A stretch of DNA of 60,011 nt from an uncultured Caryophanales bacterium (GCA_946409515.1 CAMJWS010000003.1:1-60011); one strand, 5' to 3'. Shown: positions 46,156 to 54,875, counted from the stretch's first letter. Notes: generated by a model from the sequence alone, not told the origin. Program-made: numbers and translations.

Positions 46156-46166
46156 ACTTAACCCTT

Positions 46167-46172
46167 ATTATA
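46167..46172 (-). promoter_or_regulatory. -10 box of the SWIM-SNF2 operon
   Basis: TATAAT on the minus strand, 11 bp before ATG 46155; no good -35 box found. Confidence 0.55.
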
Positions 46173-46202
46173 GCAAAACATCAAAAAACTGAATATAAAA
46201 TC

Positions 46203-46230
46203 TTCACCAACTTTAAATTTGTTCTATAAT
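46203..46230 (+). promoter_or_regulatory. Promoter of bioY
   Basis: TTCACC, 16 bp, TATAAT; the -10 box ends 10 bp before ATG 46241, so the mRNA would be nearly leaderless. Confidence 0.55.
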
Positions 46231-46240
46231 AGTTCGGGTT

Positions 46241-46762
46241 ATGAAAAACACTAACACTATTAAACGCATTACCAAGAACGCCATCATGCTCGCGATGCTA
46301 TGTGTGATCGGTATGTTCTCCATACCACTAGGAGACAATATCAAAGTTTCATTACAACTATTGATGGTCTTTATTATTGGACTAACAGTTGAAACATTTT
46401 ACGATGGAATTATTATTACCGGACTATATTTATTGCTCGGTTTATTCGCACCCGTCTACGCTGGTTTTAATGCAGGTGTCACTCCAACATTTGGTTTCGT
46501 CATCTCGTTTGTGGTTATTGCCCCTATTATTCATTTCTTAAATAAAATGCCAATTAAGAATCAATTTGTGAGAATGTCTATCGCATGCATTGTTTCCTTA
46601 ATTATTTGTTATTTTATTGGAGCTTTATTCTTAGCGTTATATCTACATTTAAACATACAAAAAGCACTACTTATTGCCGTAGTGCCTTATGTACCTTTTG
46701 ATATTGCTAAAATCGTTATTGCGATTCTAGTGGTTTCGATTTTAAACAAACGTACTAATTAG
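46241..46762 (+). CDS. bioY: Biotin transporter substrate-binding subunit BioY
   Basis: The 173-residue membrane protein has about six helices and the BioY region GLYLLLGLFAPVYAGFNAG followed by PTFGFVISFV. BioY captures biotin and works alone or with the ECF ATPase module, which is not in this window. No biotin synthesis genes are seen here. There is no ribosome-binding site. Its TAG stop lies in an 8-bp palindrome shared with the convergent gene. Confidence 0.88.
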   Translation: MKNTNTIKRITKNAIMLAMLCVIGMFSIPLGDNIKVSLQLLMVFIIGLTVETFYDGIIITGLYLLLGLFAPVYAGFNAGVTPTFGFVISFVVIAPIIHFLNKMPIKNQFVRMSIACIVSLIICYFIGALFLALYLHLNIQKALLIAVVPYVPFDIAKIVIAILVVSILNKRTN

Positions 46763-47636
46763 CTTTTTTCGCTTTAATTTCTCTAATTAACCACGCTAGT
46801 AAGATGCCGAATTGAGAAGCGAAGTGGATGATGATTTCCACTGGCTTAGCGGCTAATCTTTCAAGTGGCATTGCTGGAGATAAGGATGAAACGAATGTTG
46901 TATCATTCATACCAATAATCGCGACAGCAACGAATAAGACTAAGTTAATAGCGAACACCACTATTACATAGATAAATCTATTTAATTTGAGTTCATAAAC
47001 GTCAAAGACCTTTTTGACTAAGATGGCCATTGGCACTAGTAAGAATAAATAGAATAAGAATGTAAGATGGAAGTTTCTAAGTTCCACATAAAGTGGCATG
47101 GTTAAGAATGCCCCAAAGCGGTTGAACGCTAAAGCGGTGAATAAGAACCAGCCCATGGTAAAGAAGACGTGTTTAGCGCCAACTTTGAATTGTTCAGTAT
47201 CTTCTGGCATAGCCTTAACGGGTTTTACATATGCAAATATTGCACCACCTAAGATTAAGAAGTGTGCCACCATCATAAGGATAATGAATCCTGGGAATGG
47301 CGCAGAAGCGGCGAAGTTGCCACCATAGTTAATAACACCTGCAAGAATAGCAAAAACGAAACCCAATCCCGCTAAAACCATTGTGGACTTTAAATATGTC
47401 TTGCTCATTTTCTTACGAATATTTGGTTTTAAATAGGAGCGGACAATATACATTGCACCCATCACAAAGTAAGCACCAAATAATAAAGCGGTAAAACTCA
47501 CGAAGATTGCGGTATCCATAATATGTGGGCCAAAATATGGAACGTCAGTAAAGAATAAATTAGAAGCGGCAAAGGCCATTAATGAGCCGAGGACGGCAAT
47601 AATTGCTAATGCAATTAAAGAAAATTTCTTACTCAT
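46755..47636 (-). CDS. Integral membrane protein, seven to eight predicted helices
   Basis: This 293-residue protein has hydrophobic segments at about 8-26, 40-66, 88-106, 118-138, 155-175, 190-208, 222-245 and 265-283, and a basic end. No family is recognised. It lies 1 bp after the metallophosphoesterase lipoprotein gene, so it may be its membrane partner. Its last two codons and stop overlap those of bioY. Confidence 0.75.
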   Translation of the reverse strand: MSKKFSLIALAIIAVLGSLMAFAASNLFFTDVPYFGPHIMDTAIFVSFTALLFGAYFVMGAMYIVRSYLKPNIRKKMSKTYLKSTMVLAGLGFVFAILAGVINYGGNFAASAPFPGFIILMMVAHFLILGGAIFAYVKPVKAMPEDTEQFKVGAKHVFFTMGWFLFTALAFNRFGAFLTMPLYVELRNFHLTFLFYLFLLVPMAILVKKVFDVYELKLNRFIYVIVVFAINLVLFVAVAIIGMNDTTFVSSLSPAMPLERLAAKPVEIIIHFASQFGILLAWLIREIKAKKAN

Positions 47637-47637
47637 A

Positions 47638-48606
47638 TTATTTCACCTCCGCATATGTATGATAGTGTCTATCAATTGTTAGTGAATGATCATTATGGAT
47701 GGTGATAGTTTGGCAACCCATCATATCATCGTCGTGATAAATACGGTCAGTGGATTTAATGCCATAGCAGAACTTCACACCTTGATAATCGGCTTCAAAG
47801 TTGTTGATATGGTCATGACCGAAGAACATTGCTTTAGTGGAACCTAATTCTTTAATTTTTTTAAAGAAACCATAGTCATGATCTGGTGGGCAAGAGGCTT
47901 CTCTTTTTTCACCATAAATCTTGGTGCCTTTTTCCCATGCATCATTAATTTCTGGTAATGGAATGTGATAGAACATTAAAGAGTTAGCAGTTTCACCACC
48001 ATTTTGTTCTTTAGTGTATTTAACAACATCTTCATACCACTTAATTTGGTCTTCCTTAAAACAGTCATAACCAAATTGACTGAAATTAAAGTCATAGCGG
48101 TTTGAGTCCATCACGAATAATTGGTCATGAACTTTACCGTCCTTCATTAAGTTAATTGCGAAATTACAGTTACCATTAACTTTGTCATCTTGTAAATCTT
48201 TGAACATGCAGTTTGAACCAAACTTGGTAAGAGTTTCAGTTAGCCAATCCACTGAGAAGTAGCATTGTTCATCATGGTTACCAAAGCAAACGGTCCATGG
48301 AATGCCTTTGCCATCGAGATAGTTCAATAAGCTTTTCGCAGTACCTTTACTTGCGAAGGTGAATAAGTCACCAGTGACCACGACAAGATCAGGATTATTA
48401 GCGTCCTTATAAAGCAAATCCAAGAACTTGAATTGTGTTTGTTGATCGTCCTTATCAGAAAGATGGATGTCAGTCAGTTGTAAAATGCGGAAATCATCCT
48501 TGTAATTCATCTCAAGGATGTAATCTTGAGGCTTGTACTCCTTTGTCCCGCAGGCACTTAAAGCCAACAAAGAAATAAACGCCAATGCAGTAAATTTGTT
48601 TTTCAT
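47638..48606 (-). CDS. Metallophosphoesterase lipoprotein
   Basis: The 322-residue protein begins with a lipoprotein signal (lipobox LSAC, Cys near residue 19) and has the calcineurin-like phosphoesterase motifs LQLTDIHLSDKDD, VVTGDLF, CFGNHDEQ, FYHIPLPE and FFGHDHINNF. It should act outside the membrane on phosphodiesters or phosphomonoesters of surface or environmental substrates. The frame opens eight codons earlier, but TATAAT ends 9 bp before ATG 48606, so that ATG is the start and the mRNA is leaderless. Confidence 0.92.
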   Translation of the reverse strand: MKNKFTALAFISLLALSACGTKEYKPQDYILEMNYKDDFRILQLTDIHLSDKDDQQTQFKFLDLLYKDANNPDLVVVTGDLFTFASKGTAKSLLNYLDGKGIPWTVCFGNHDEQCYFSVDWLTETLTKFGSNCMFKDLQDDKVNGNCNFAINLMKDGKVHDQLFVMDSNRYDFNFSQFGYDCFKEDQIKWYEDVVKYTKEQNGGETANSLMFYHIPLPEINDAWEKGTKIYGEKREASCPPDHDYGFFKKIKELGSTKAMFFGHDHINNFEADYQGVKFCYGIKSTDRIYHDDDMMGCQTITIHNDHSLTIDRHYHTYAEVK

Positions 48607-48615
48607 AGTGCTCAA

Positions 48616-48624
48616 ATTATAACA
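48616..48624 (-). promoter_or_regulatory. Extended -10 promoter of the metallophosphoesterase gene
   Basis: TGT TATAAT on the minus strand, ending 9 bp before ATG 48606; no -35 box, consistent with an extended -10 promoter. Confidence 0.6.
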
Positions 48625-48671
48625 TATCAAAAGTTAGAGAAAACTAATCCTAGAGTCAAAAGATACAAAAC

Positions 48672-48709
48672 AAAAAAACTGTCAAACTAGTTTCCGTATT
48701 TGACAGTTT
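48672..48709 (-). terminator. Terminator overlapping the end of malQ
   Basis: AAACTGTCAAA (48676-48686) and TTTGACAGTTT (48699-48709) form an 11-bp stem with a TTTTTTT tail on the minus strand. The upstream arm is the last coding part of malQ and the stop codon sits in the loop. Confidence 0.9.
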
Positions 48710-50057
48710 CTAAGAATTTCATGTTTTTGAATTTAAATGTCCAGTTGTGTGGACCCACTGTTCCAGGATGATTAATTCTGGCGTTATCATCTAATTTTAT
48801 CAAGTCCTGTACAGGGAAAATTGTAATGCGACTTGTCATATTCCAAATCTCATTGAATAAGGAACCATATATATCTTTTGAACCTTTATATTCTTTTCTT
48901 AAGATAGCTTTATGTTCTTTATCTAAGGATTTAAGCCAGCCATAGAGTGTTTGATTATCATGTGTACCTGGATAAAGAATGATGTTGTCATTCTCTTTTA
49001 ATTCTTCAAAAGCAACGAACTGAATGACACGCATGCCCGGTAATTTATAATAATCTCTTAATTCATGAACACTATCGAAGAGAAGCCCTAAATCTTCAGC
49101 GATGATTTGGATATCTGGATATTGTTTGAACAAATTATCAAAGAAATCGTTACGTGGGCCAATCTTCCATTCACCGCGTCTGGCATTTTCATCTCCCGCT
49201 GGGATGACACAATATGTGTCAAAAGCGCGGAAATGGTCTAAACGGAGAATGTCCGCTCTACTGGCTAAACATGCAATACGATTAATTAAGAATTTATAGT
49301 TATTCTCTTTCATCTTTTCGAAGTTATAAATTGGTGTACCCCATAATTGACCATCATCTGAGAAGGCATCGGGAGGACAGCCAGAAACCACTGTTGGATT
49401 ATAGTGTTCATCCATCATGAATTCATCTTTATTTAAGTAGCAATCCACACTATCAAGACCGACATAGAATGGGCAGTCCGCGATAATCTTCACGCCTTTC
49501 TTATTCGCGTATTTTTTAATATCGTTCCATTGATTCAACGCAATAAATTGACACCAAATATGGAAGTTAATTTCGTCTTCCGCAAAGCTTGGGATCTTTT
49601 TAATAATCCATTGATTCCAAACCTTATTATCATTAATGCTTTTGAATACTAAATATTTAGCGTATTCCGTGACCCATGGGTTCTCTTTAGTGAATTTTTT
49701 GAGTGAAATTTTAGAGTTTTTATATGCACGTCTTAAGTATTTTTCTTTAAACGCTAAAACATCTTGATAATCAACTCTACCAGCTTCAGCGTGGTGTTTT
49801 GGGGCTTTATCAAGTAAGCCTTGCTCCACTAATTTATCTAAAGAAATATAACGGACATCAAAGGCCTCTGAACAGACTGTGATATATGGTGAATTACCTG
49901 GTCCAATTGGATTAAGTGGCAAAATTTGCCAGTAATGATATTTATGCGATTTTAACCAATCGATAAATTCAAAGGCATAGTGAGAAAAGTCACCTATTCC
50001 ATGGTTACCTGGCAATGAGAATACTGGAAGTAAGACACCAACATTTCTTTTTTTCAT
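48687..50057 (-). CDS. malQ: 4-alpha-glucanotransferase (amylomaltase)
   Basis: The 456-residue GH77 enzyme has nucleophile Asp274 (LRLDHFRAF), acid/base Glu321 (IIAEDLG) and Asp367 (PGTHDNQT), plus the N-terminal PVFSLPGNHGIGDF and ADCPFYVGLDS blocks. It transfers glucan segments between maltodextrins and works with phosphorylases or glucosidases in glycogen or maltodextrin use. The start at 50057 has no clear ribosome-binding site; a possible -10 (TAGACT) lies 7 bp upstream. No other mal or glg genes are nearby. Confidence 0.97.
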   Translation of the reverse strand: MKKRNVGVLLPVFSLPGNHGIGDFSHYAFEFIDWLKSHKYHYWQILPLNPIGPGNSPYITVCSEAFDVRYISLDKLVEQGLLDKAPKHHAEAGRVDYQDVLAFKEKYLRRAYKNSKISLKKFTKENPWVTEYAKYLVFKSINDNKVWNQWIIKKIPSFAEDEINFHIWCQFIALNQWNDIKKYANKKGVKIIADCPFYVGLDSVDCYLNKDEFMMDEHYNPTVVSGCPPDAFSDDGQLWGTPIYNFEKMKENNYKFLINRIACLASRADILRLDHFRAFDTYCVIPAGDENARRGEWKIGPRNDFFDNLFKQYPDIQIIAEDLGLLFDSVHELRDYYKLPGMRVIQFVAFEELKENDNIILYPGTHDNQTLYGWLKSLDKEHKAILRKEYKGSKDIYGSLFNEIWNMTSRITIFPVQDLIKLDDNARINHPGTVGPHNWTFKFKNMKFLETVKYGN

Positions 50058-50104
50058 AGAAATTAGTCTACCCTTTTCTAAGAAAAGAAAAAAGGGGTAA
50101 CTGC

Positions 50105-50132
50105 TTGCTTACAAACTTTTGGGCTATATAAT
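50105..50132 (+). promoter_or_regulatory. Promoter of the phosphopantetheinyl transferase gene
   Basis: TTGCTT, 16 bp, TATAAT; only AGAGGT lies between the -10 box and ATG 50139, so transcription should start at or next to the ATG. Confidence 0.6.
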
Positions 50133-50138
50133 AGAGGT

Positions 50139-50753
50139 ATGCAAACAGTCAAACTATATGTCGCCGATACGGATTTAGGAAAGAAACATTTCCGTTTTCT
50201 TTTAGAAAATGTTTCCGCTGGTCAAAAAGAAAAAGCTTTGAGATATGCGAATGAAATTGATCAAATTAGATCACTACTTTCTTCATACTTGAAGAACCAA
50301 TTATCTAGAGAAGAGTTACTTAAAAATGAAAATGGTAAGCCATATTTTCTTAATGGACCATATTTCAATATTTCTCATTCTGGTAGATATGTTTTAATGG
50401 CGGTTTCCACTGCTGAAATCGGCGTGGATATTGAAGAAATCAAAAACAAAGATATGTCTTCGCTCGTAAGAATCTTCAACGAAGCGGAAGCTAAGATGAT
50501 CAAAGAGCATAGTGACTTCTACTACTTATGGTGCGCTAAAGAAAGTTTGATTAAGTGTATGGGTTTAAGTGTTGGTAAAGTTAGAGAGATACCAAGCTTG
50601 CCACTTAACGGATTAAAAACATTTAAAGGTAAAGACTATCAGTGTAAGTCATTTATCTATGATAAACATATCGTTTCAATCACTAGAGAAGGAAATGAAG
50701 AATACGAAATTGACATCAAAAAGGTCAATAAGTTGCCATATTTAATGAAGTAA
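50139..50753 (+). CDS. 4'-phosphopantetheinyl transferase (Sfp type)
   Basis: The 204-residue protein has the Sfp-family signatures NISHSGRYV, GVDIEEI (Asp97, Glu99 for Mg) and WCAKESLIKCMG (Trp131, Lys134, Glu135). It attaches the pantetheine arm of CoA to carrier proteins. With no synthase cluster in the window, the fatty-acid acyl carrier protein or a D-alanyl carrier protein are possible targets. The last 60 residues are poorly conserved. Confidence 0.92.
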   Translation: MQTVKLYVADTDLGKKHFRFLLENVSAGQKEKALRYANEIDQIRSLLSSYLKNQLSREELLKNENGKPYFLNGPYFNISHSGRYVLMAVSTAEIGVDIEEIKNKDMSSLVRIFNEAEAKMIKEHSDFYYLWCAKESLIKCMGLSVGKVREIPSLPLNGLKTFKGKDYQCKSFIYDKHIVSITREGNEEYEIDIKKVNKLPYLMK

Positions 50754-50767
50754 TGGTTCTCTTTGCA

Positions 50768-50796
50768 TTGCAAAAAAGGCAATTAAAGTTTATTCT
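50768..50796 (+). promoter_or_regulatory. Promoter of the licD-tarI-tarJ operon
   Basis: TTGCAA, 17 bp, TATTCT; 12 bp separate the -10 box from ATG 50809, so the leader is at most about 5 nt. Confidence 0.45.
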
Positions 50797-50808
50797 TTCT
50801 ATATCGCT

Positions 50809-51657
50809 ATGAATGCTTTACAAGAAAAACAATTAAACATTTTGAAATACTTCATAAAAGTTTGTGATAAGCACAATCTTCAATATTTTCTTGTGGGTGG
50901 TTCCACTCTTGGGGCTATTAGACATAAAGGTTTCATCCCTTGGGATGATGATATTGATGTTGGTATGCCAAGAAAAGACTACGACAAGTTCGTTGAACTT
51001 CAATCAGAGTTTGAAGGTACACCATATTTTATTCAAACATTCAAAACTGATCCTTGCTACATCTATAACTATGGTAAGTTAAGAGATTCATCCACCACCT
51101 TTATTGAAAATACATACAAACAACATCGCATTAACCATGGTGTTTGGATTGATATCTTCCCAATTGATGGTTTCTCAAAAGAAGTTAAACCAAGAGAATC
51201 TTTTAAAAAGAAAATCAACCATATCTGGTGGCAAGTATATTTAAGCTATTTACCAGCGCTTAGAAGAAAAGTTCACGCTAGAACATTCTTCAAAGACATA
51301 GCCCTTAATATTGTTGCCGGTTTATTCTACGTCTTTGACATTGCCCATTGGCGTAATAAACATGTTGAAAAATTAGTGAGAAAAATCCCATTAGAAGAAT
51401 CCGTTATAGCGGGTAACTTCTTTGGTTTTAATATGAAAAGAGAGGCTATGGACACCAATATCTTCAAAGAATTCATCAAAGTTCCATTTGAAGATATCGA
51501 AGCCTATGTCCCAAAAGATTATGATACTTATTTAAGAAATCTTTATGGTGATTACATGAAGTTCCCACCAGCGGAAAAACAAGTTGGTCACCACTATAAC
51601 TCTGGACTTTCTTTAGAACAGGGATATGAAGATTACTTAAAAGAACATAAAATATAG
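50809..51657 (+). CDS. LicD-family phosphotransferase
   Basis: The 282-residue protein has the LicD motif FLVGGSTLGAIRHKGFIPWD followed by DDIDVGMPRKDYDKF, with the metal-binding Asp cluster of a nucleotidyltransferase fold. LicD proteins add phosphocholine or related groups to teichoic acids or glycans. It is followed by tarI and tarJ, so it probably decorates a ribitol-phosphate polymer or glycolipid. The first gene of the operon; no ribosome-binding site seen. Confidence 0.92.
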   Translation: MNALQEKQLNILKYFIKVCDKHNLQYFLVGGSTLGAIRHKGFIPWDDDIDVGMPRKDYDKFVELQSEFEGTPYFIQTFKTDPCYIYNYGKLRDSSTTFIENTYKQHRINHGVWIDIFPIDGFSKEVKPRESFKKKINHIWWQVYLSYLPALRRKVHARTFFKDIALNIVAGLFYVFDIAHWRNKHVEKLVRKIPLEESVIAGNFFGFNMKREAMDTNIFKEFIKVPFEDIEAYVPKDYDTYLRNLYGDYMKFPPAEKQVGHHYNSGLSLEQGYEDYLKEHKI

Positions 51658-51674
51658 TAAAGGAGTTATCCAAT

Positions 51675-52391
51675 ATGAATATTGCTCTTATTCTTGCCGC
51701 AGGAAGCGGTACTCGCATGGGTAATGCAGATAAACCAAAACAATTTCTTCCAATCTATGGAAAACCATTAATGATTCACACCATTGAAGCTTTTGAAATC
51801 AATGATGATGTCGATAAGATTGTGATTGTCACTAATGAACAATATATCGACCAAGTTAAAGTTTGGTGTAAGCAATACGATTTAGGTAAAGTAAGAAGCG
51901 TTGTTGCTGGTGGTAACTCTAGACAAATCTCTGTTTACAATGGCTTAAAAGCGGTTGAAGAATTAGTGTCTTCACCAGATGATATTATCGTCATCCACGA
52001 TGCCGCGAGACCATTAATCAGCCAAAAAATTATCGACGATAATATTGATGTCTGTAAGAAGTTTGGCGCGGTTGATACCGTTATTAAAGCAAGCGATACA
52101 ATTATCAGAAGTAAAGATAACGAAGTTATTTCTGATATTCCAAATAGAAACGAATTATATCAAGGACAAACTCCTCAAACATTCAAATTCAAGATTATTA
52201 AAGATGCCCATGAAAAGGCTTTAAAAGAAGATATTCCTAACGTCACAGATGACGCTAAGTTGGTGTTATCTTTTGGTATTGATGTCCACCTAGTGGAAGG
52301 CAGTGCTCAAAACTTTAAAATCACTACTTTTGATGATTTGATGATGCTTAAGGCCTTATTAAAACTTGGAAAGACTGAGGTTGTCCTTTAA
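51675..52391 (+). CDS. tarI: Ribitol-5-phosphate cytidylyltransferase (TarI; IspD family)
   Basis: The 238-residue protein has the cytidylyltransferase motif LAAGSGTRMGNADKPKQFLP and HDAARPLIS with TDDAKLV. By sequence alone it could be IspD of isoprenoid synthesis; direct overlap with a TarJ-like reductase argues for TarI, which makes CDP-ribitol. AAGGAG precedes ATG 51675. Confidence 0.85.
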   Translation: MNIALILAAGSGTRMGNADKPKQFLPIYGKPLMIHTIEAFEINDDVDKIVIVTNEQYIDQVKVWCKQYDLGKVRSVVAGGNSRQISVYNGLKAVEELVSSPDDIIVIHDAARPLISQKIIDDNIDVCKKFGAVDTVIKASDTIIRSKDNEVISDIPNRNELYQGQTPQTFKFKIIKDAHEKALKEDIPNVTDDAKLVLSFGIDVHLVEGSAQNFKITTFDDLMMLKALLKLGKTEVVL

Positions 52392-53431
52392 TGTTTAACA
52401 ATATATTCAAAGTTACCTCTCCTGGTGTCATTGAAAAATTCATCGACACTGTGGAAGACATGGATAATAAGGTCTTAGTTAAAGTTGACACTATGGCTAT
52501 TTGTAAAGCGGATATCCGTTACTTTTTAGGTAACCGTGATATCAATGTTTTAAACCATAAATATCCTTTAGCTCCAATCCACGAAGCGGTAGGTGAAGTG
52601 ATTAAAGATCCAACAGGTACATATAAGAAAGGTGATAAAGTCATCTTAGTGCCTAACTCATTTGATGATAAATTCTATAGTGATAATTCTAATCGTAGAT
52701 GTCATAGAAAAGATTTAGGTGATAACTATTATCCGAAAGCGGTTTTTAGAAGCTCCACTGCTGATGGTTTTTTAAGAAACTACTACACATGTAGCCCAGA
52801 TTTATTAGTGAAATATGATGAATCCATAGCACCAAGTATTGCGGTTTTCTCTGAATTATTAAGCGTCGCGACTGCGGCTTTACGTAGAATTGACTTCAAG
52901 GAAGTTGAGAAACTAGCGTTGTTCGGTGATGGTATTATGGCCTATATCGTTTATATTATGTTGAGATATGATCATCCTGATTTAGATTTAACAGTATTCG
53001 GTATTGATGACCATAAATTAGAAGCGTTTAAGGATGCAAAAACTGCAAAGTTTGAAGAATATAAAGGTGACAAATTTGACACTCTTATTGAAGCGGTAGG
53101 TGGCAAGTTCTCCGCGGATGCGATTAACAATATGATTGATTTATCAATCCCAGGTGCGGATTTAATCCTTATGGGTGTCAATGAAGAGAAATCCCCTATT
53201 AATACTAGATTAGTGTTAGAAAAAGGCTTATCTCTAAAAGGCGTTACAAGAAGTACAAAGCAAGACTTTGAGCACGTCGCTAAAGCGTTAAACGATAAGA
53301 AAGTAAGAGATGCCTTATCCATTATGGTCTTATCACAAAATAAGATTAATAATGTTGGTGATATTTATAAGTGTTTCGAAGCCGATATCAATAATAAAAC
53401 TGAAATCGGTAAGAACTTAATGAACTGGTGA
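52391..53431 (+). CDS. tarJ: Ribulose-5-phosphate reductase (TarJ)
   Basis: The 346-residue protein is a zinc-type medium-chain dehydrogenase. Cys38 (AICKADIRYF), His-Glu in APIHEAVGEV and Glu in FSELLSV mark the metal site; the nucleotide site is ALFGDGIMAYIVY. TarJ reduces ribulose-5-phosphate to ribitol-5-phosphate for TarI. The ATG overlaps the tarI stop by one base. Confidence 0.9.
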   Translation: MFNNIFKVTSPGVIEKFIDTVEDMDNKVLVKVDTMAICKADIRYFLGNRDINVLNHKYPLAPIHEAVGEVIKDPTGTYKKGDKVILVPNSFDDKFYSDNSNRRCHRKDLGDNYYPKAVFRSSTADGFLRNYYTCSPDLLVKYDESIAPSIAVFSELLSVATAALRRIDFKEVEKLALFGDGIMAYIVYIMLRYDHPDLDLTVFGIDDHKLEAFKDAKTAKFEEYKGDKFDTLIEAVGGKFSADAINNMIDLSIPGADLILMGVNEEKSPINTRLVLEKGLSLKGVTRSTKQDFEHVAKALNDKKVRDALSIMVLSQNKINNVGDIYKCFEADINNKTEIGKNLMNW

Positions 53432-53436
53432 TTATT

Positions 53437-53736
53437 ATGCCCACGAAACAAATTGTAATTATAGCGTATGCTGCCTATTTAGTTCTTCTTTCTCTTATTG
53501 CTTTCATCGCTTATGGCGTGGATAAAAAGAAAGCCAAATCTGGCAAATGGAGAACCAAAGAAAAGACACTACTATTATTATCATTCTTAGGCGGTGCCTT
53601 CGGTGGTTATCCAGCAATGCTAATCTTCCGTCATAAGACAAAAGGTGAACACTGGTACTTCACCGCGGTTAACTTGTTAGGGTTGATCATCCATACTACC
53701 TTAATGATGCTAATCATATTCGTCTTTAAATTTTAA
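53437..53736 (+). CDS. DUF1294 small membrane protein
   Basis: The 99-residue protein has two or three hydrophobic segments (about 5-24, 43-62, 73-97) and the DUF1294 pattern AYGVDKKKAKSGKWRTKEKTL followed by LLSFLGGAFGGYPAMLIFRHKT and the conserved FTAVNLLG. Function of this family is unknown. It starts 5 bp after tarJ; a GTG at 53428 is an alternative start. Ends at a bidirectional terminator. Confidence 0.85.
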   Translation: MPTKQIVIIAYAAYLVLLSLIAFIAYGVDKKKAKSGKWRTKEKTLLLLSFLGGAFGGYPAMLIFRHKTKGEHWYFTAVNLLGLIIHTTLMMLIIFVFKF

Positions 53737-53742
53737 AAGAAA

Positions 53743-53762
53743 AGCCCATCTAGTGATGGGCT
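53743..53762. terminator. Bidirectional terminator
   Basis: AGCCCATC (53743-53750), loop TAGT, GATGGGCT (53755-53762); plus tail ATTTTAT, minus tail TTTTCTTTT. Serves the convergent DUF1294 and mscS genes. Confidence 0.9.
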
Positions 53763-53783
53763 ATTTTATATATTGAGAGGTAA

Positions 53784-54875
53784 TTATTTATCAACAGAGA
53801 GATCTTGTGATAACTCTTTTTGTTCTTCGTTGAATTTATCAGCTTTTCTAATATCTTGTTTGGTAACTTTTTGTTGATCAGCATCTTCACCCATATGCAC
53901 AACGAGTTGATTGAATGGAATTTCAATGTTGTTGTCATCAAACATGATTTTGATTTCACGGTTGATATCTCTTTGAACTTGATAGATATCATCTTCTTTA
54001 CAGTACGCAACGAATAATAATTCAACACCAGATTCACCTAATTGGCTAACGCCCATGTAAATAGGACCTTTGACAATCGCTGGAATCTTTTCTTTAATCT
54101 TTTCAATATTGTCAGCAATAACGGCTTCAACTTTTTCAATTCTAGCATTGTAGGAAATGAAGACTGAAGCTTTCGCTAAAGAGAGTTCTTGAGTTTGGTT
54201 AATGATGGTTTTGATTTCACTATTGTTAACGATTTTGATGTTGCCACCAACGTCTAATAACTTAGTGGTTCTCATACCAATTTCTTTAACTTCACCTCTC
54301 CAACCATCAATAATGACGATGTCACCAACTTGGAATTCACCTTCAAAGACGATGAAGATACCAGCTAAGATATCGGCCACTAAGGATTGGGAACCAAGAC
54401 CTATGATAAGAGCAAGTACGCCAGCACCAGTTAATGTTGCGGTAGCAGGTACGCCCCAAGCATCTAAAATGAAGAATACAGCGGTTAAAGCAATGGCCCA
54501 TTTAATAAACGACACTAATAAACGAGAGATTGTTTTGCCTTTTTTGCTTCTAAAGACAATCTTGGCTAAGTAATGTAAGGCAATCGCAAATGTAATAGCG
54601 ATACCTGCAATTTGAATTGTTCTTAATGTGTTAGGAATAAAGTGTTCTAATAAATAATCCACAAAAGCACTACCCGTATTAGACTTGTAGAACATTGGCT
54701 CTTGAATTGTCCAAATTGTCTCTTTGACTTGGCTTCCATCGGGTAAAGTCTTAGTAACGCTGTCTTTACCAGCACCAAAAATATACTTGCTGAAGACAAA
54801 GATGAGGATTGTCGCTATCACTAGAAGTGCATATAACGACCACTTGATAATTCTGTTTCTCGTTTCTTTTTTCAT
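53784..54875 (-). CDS. MscS-family mechanosensitive channel
   Basis: The 363-residue protein has four predicted membrane helices (about 11-30, 80-105, 120-142, 145-175), the last being the pore helix TLTGAGVLALIIGLGSQSLVADILAGIFI, followed by the MscS beta domain FQVGDIVIIDGWRGEVKEIG and an alpha/beta domain. It releases solutes on hypo-osmotic shock. A 40-residue insert between helices 1 and 2 is extracellular. AGGAGG precedes ATG 54875. The charged tail (DADQQKVTKQDIRKADK) is not typical. Confidence 0.93.
   Translation of the reverse strand: MKKETRNRIIKWSLYALLVIATILIFVFSKYIFGAGKDSVTKTLPDGSQVKETIWTIQEPMFYKSNTGSAFVDYLLEHFIPNTLRTIQIAGIAITFAIALHYLAKIVFRSKKGKTISRLLVSFIKWAIALTAVFFILDAWGVPATATLTGAGVLALIIGLGSQSLVADILAGIFIVFEGEFQVGDIVIIDGWRGEVKEIGMRTTKLLDVGGNIKIVNNSEIKTIINQTQELSLAKASVFISYNARIEKVEAVIADNIEKIKEKIPAIVKGPIYMGVSQLGESGVELLFVAYCKEDDIYQVQRDINREIKIMFDDNNIEIPFNQLVVHMGEDADQQKVTKQDIRKADKFNEEQKELSQDLSVDK

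Noticed and set aside
53750..54037. Open reading frame overlapping the end of mscS
   Set aside because: It is a frame shadow of the well-supported mscS gene and runs through its terminator.
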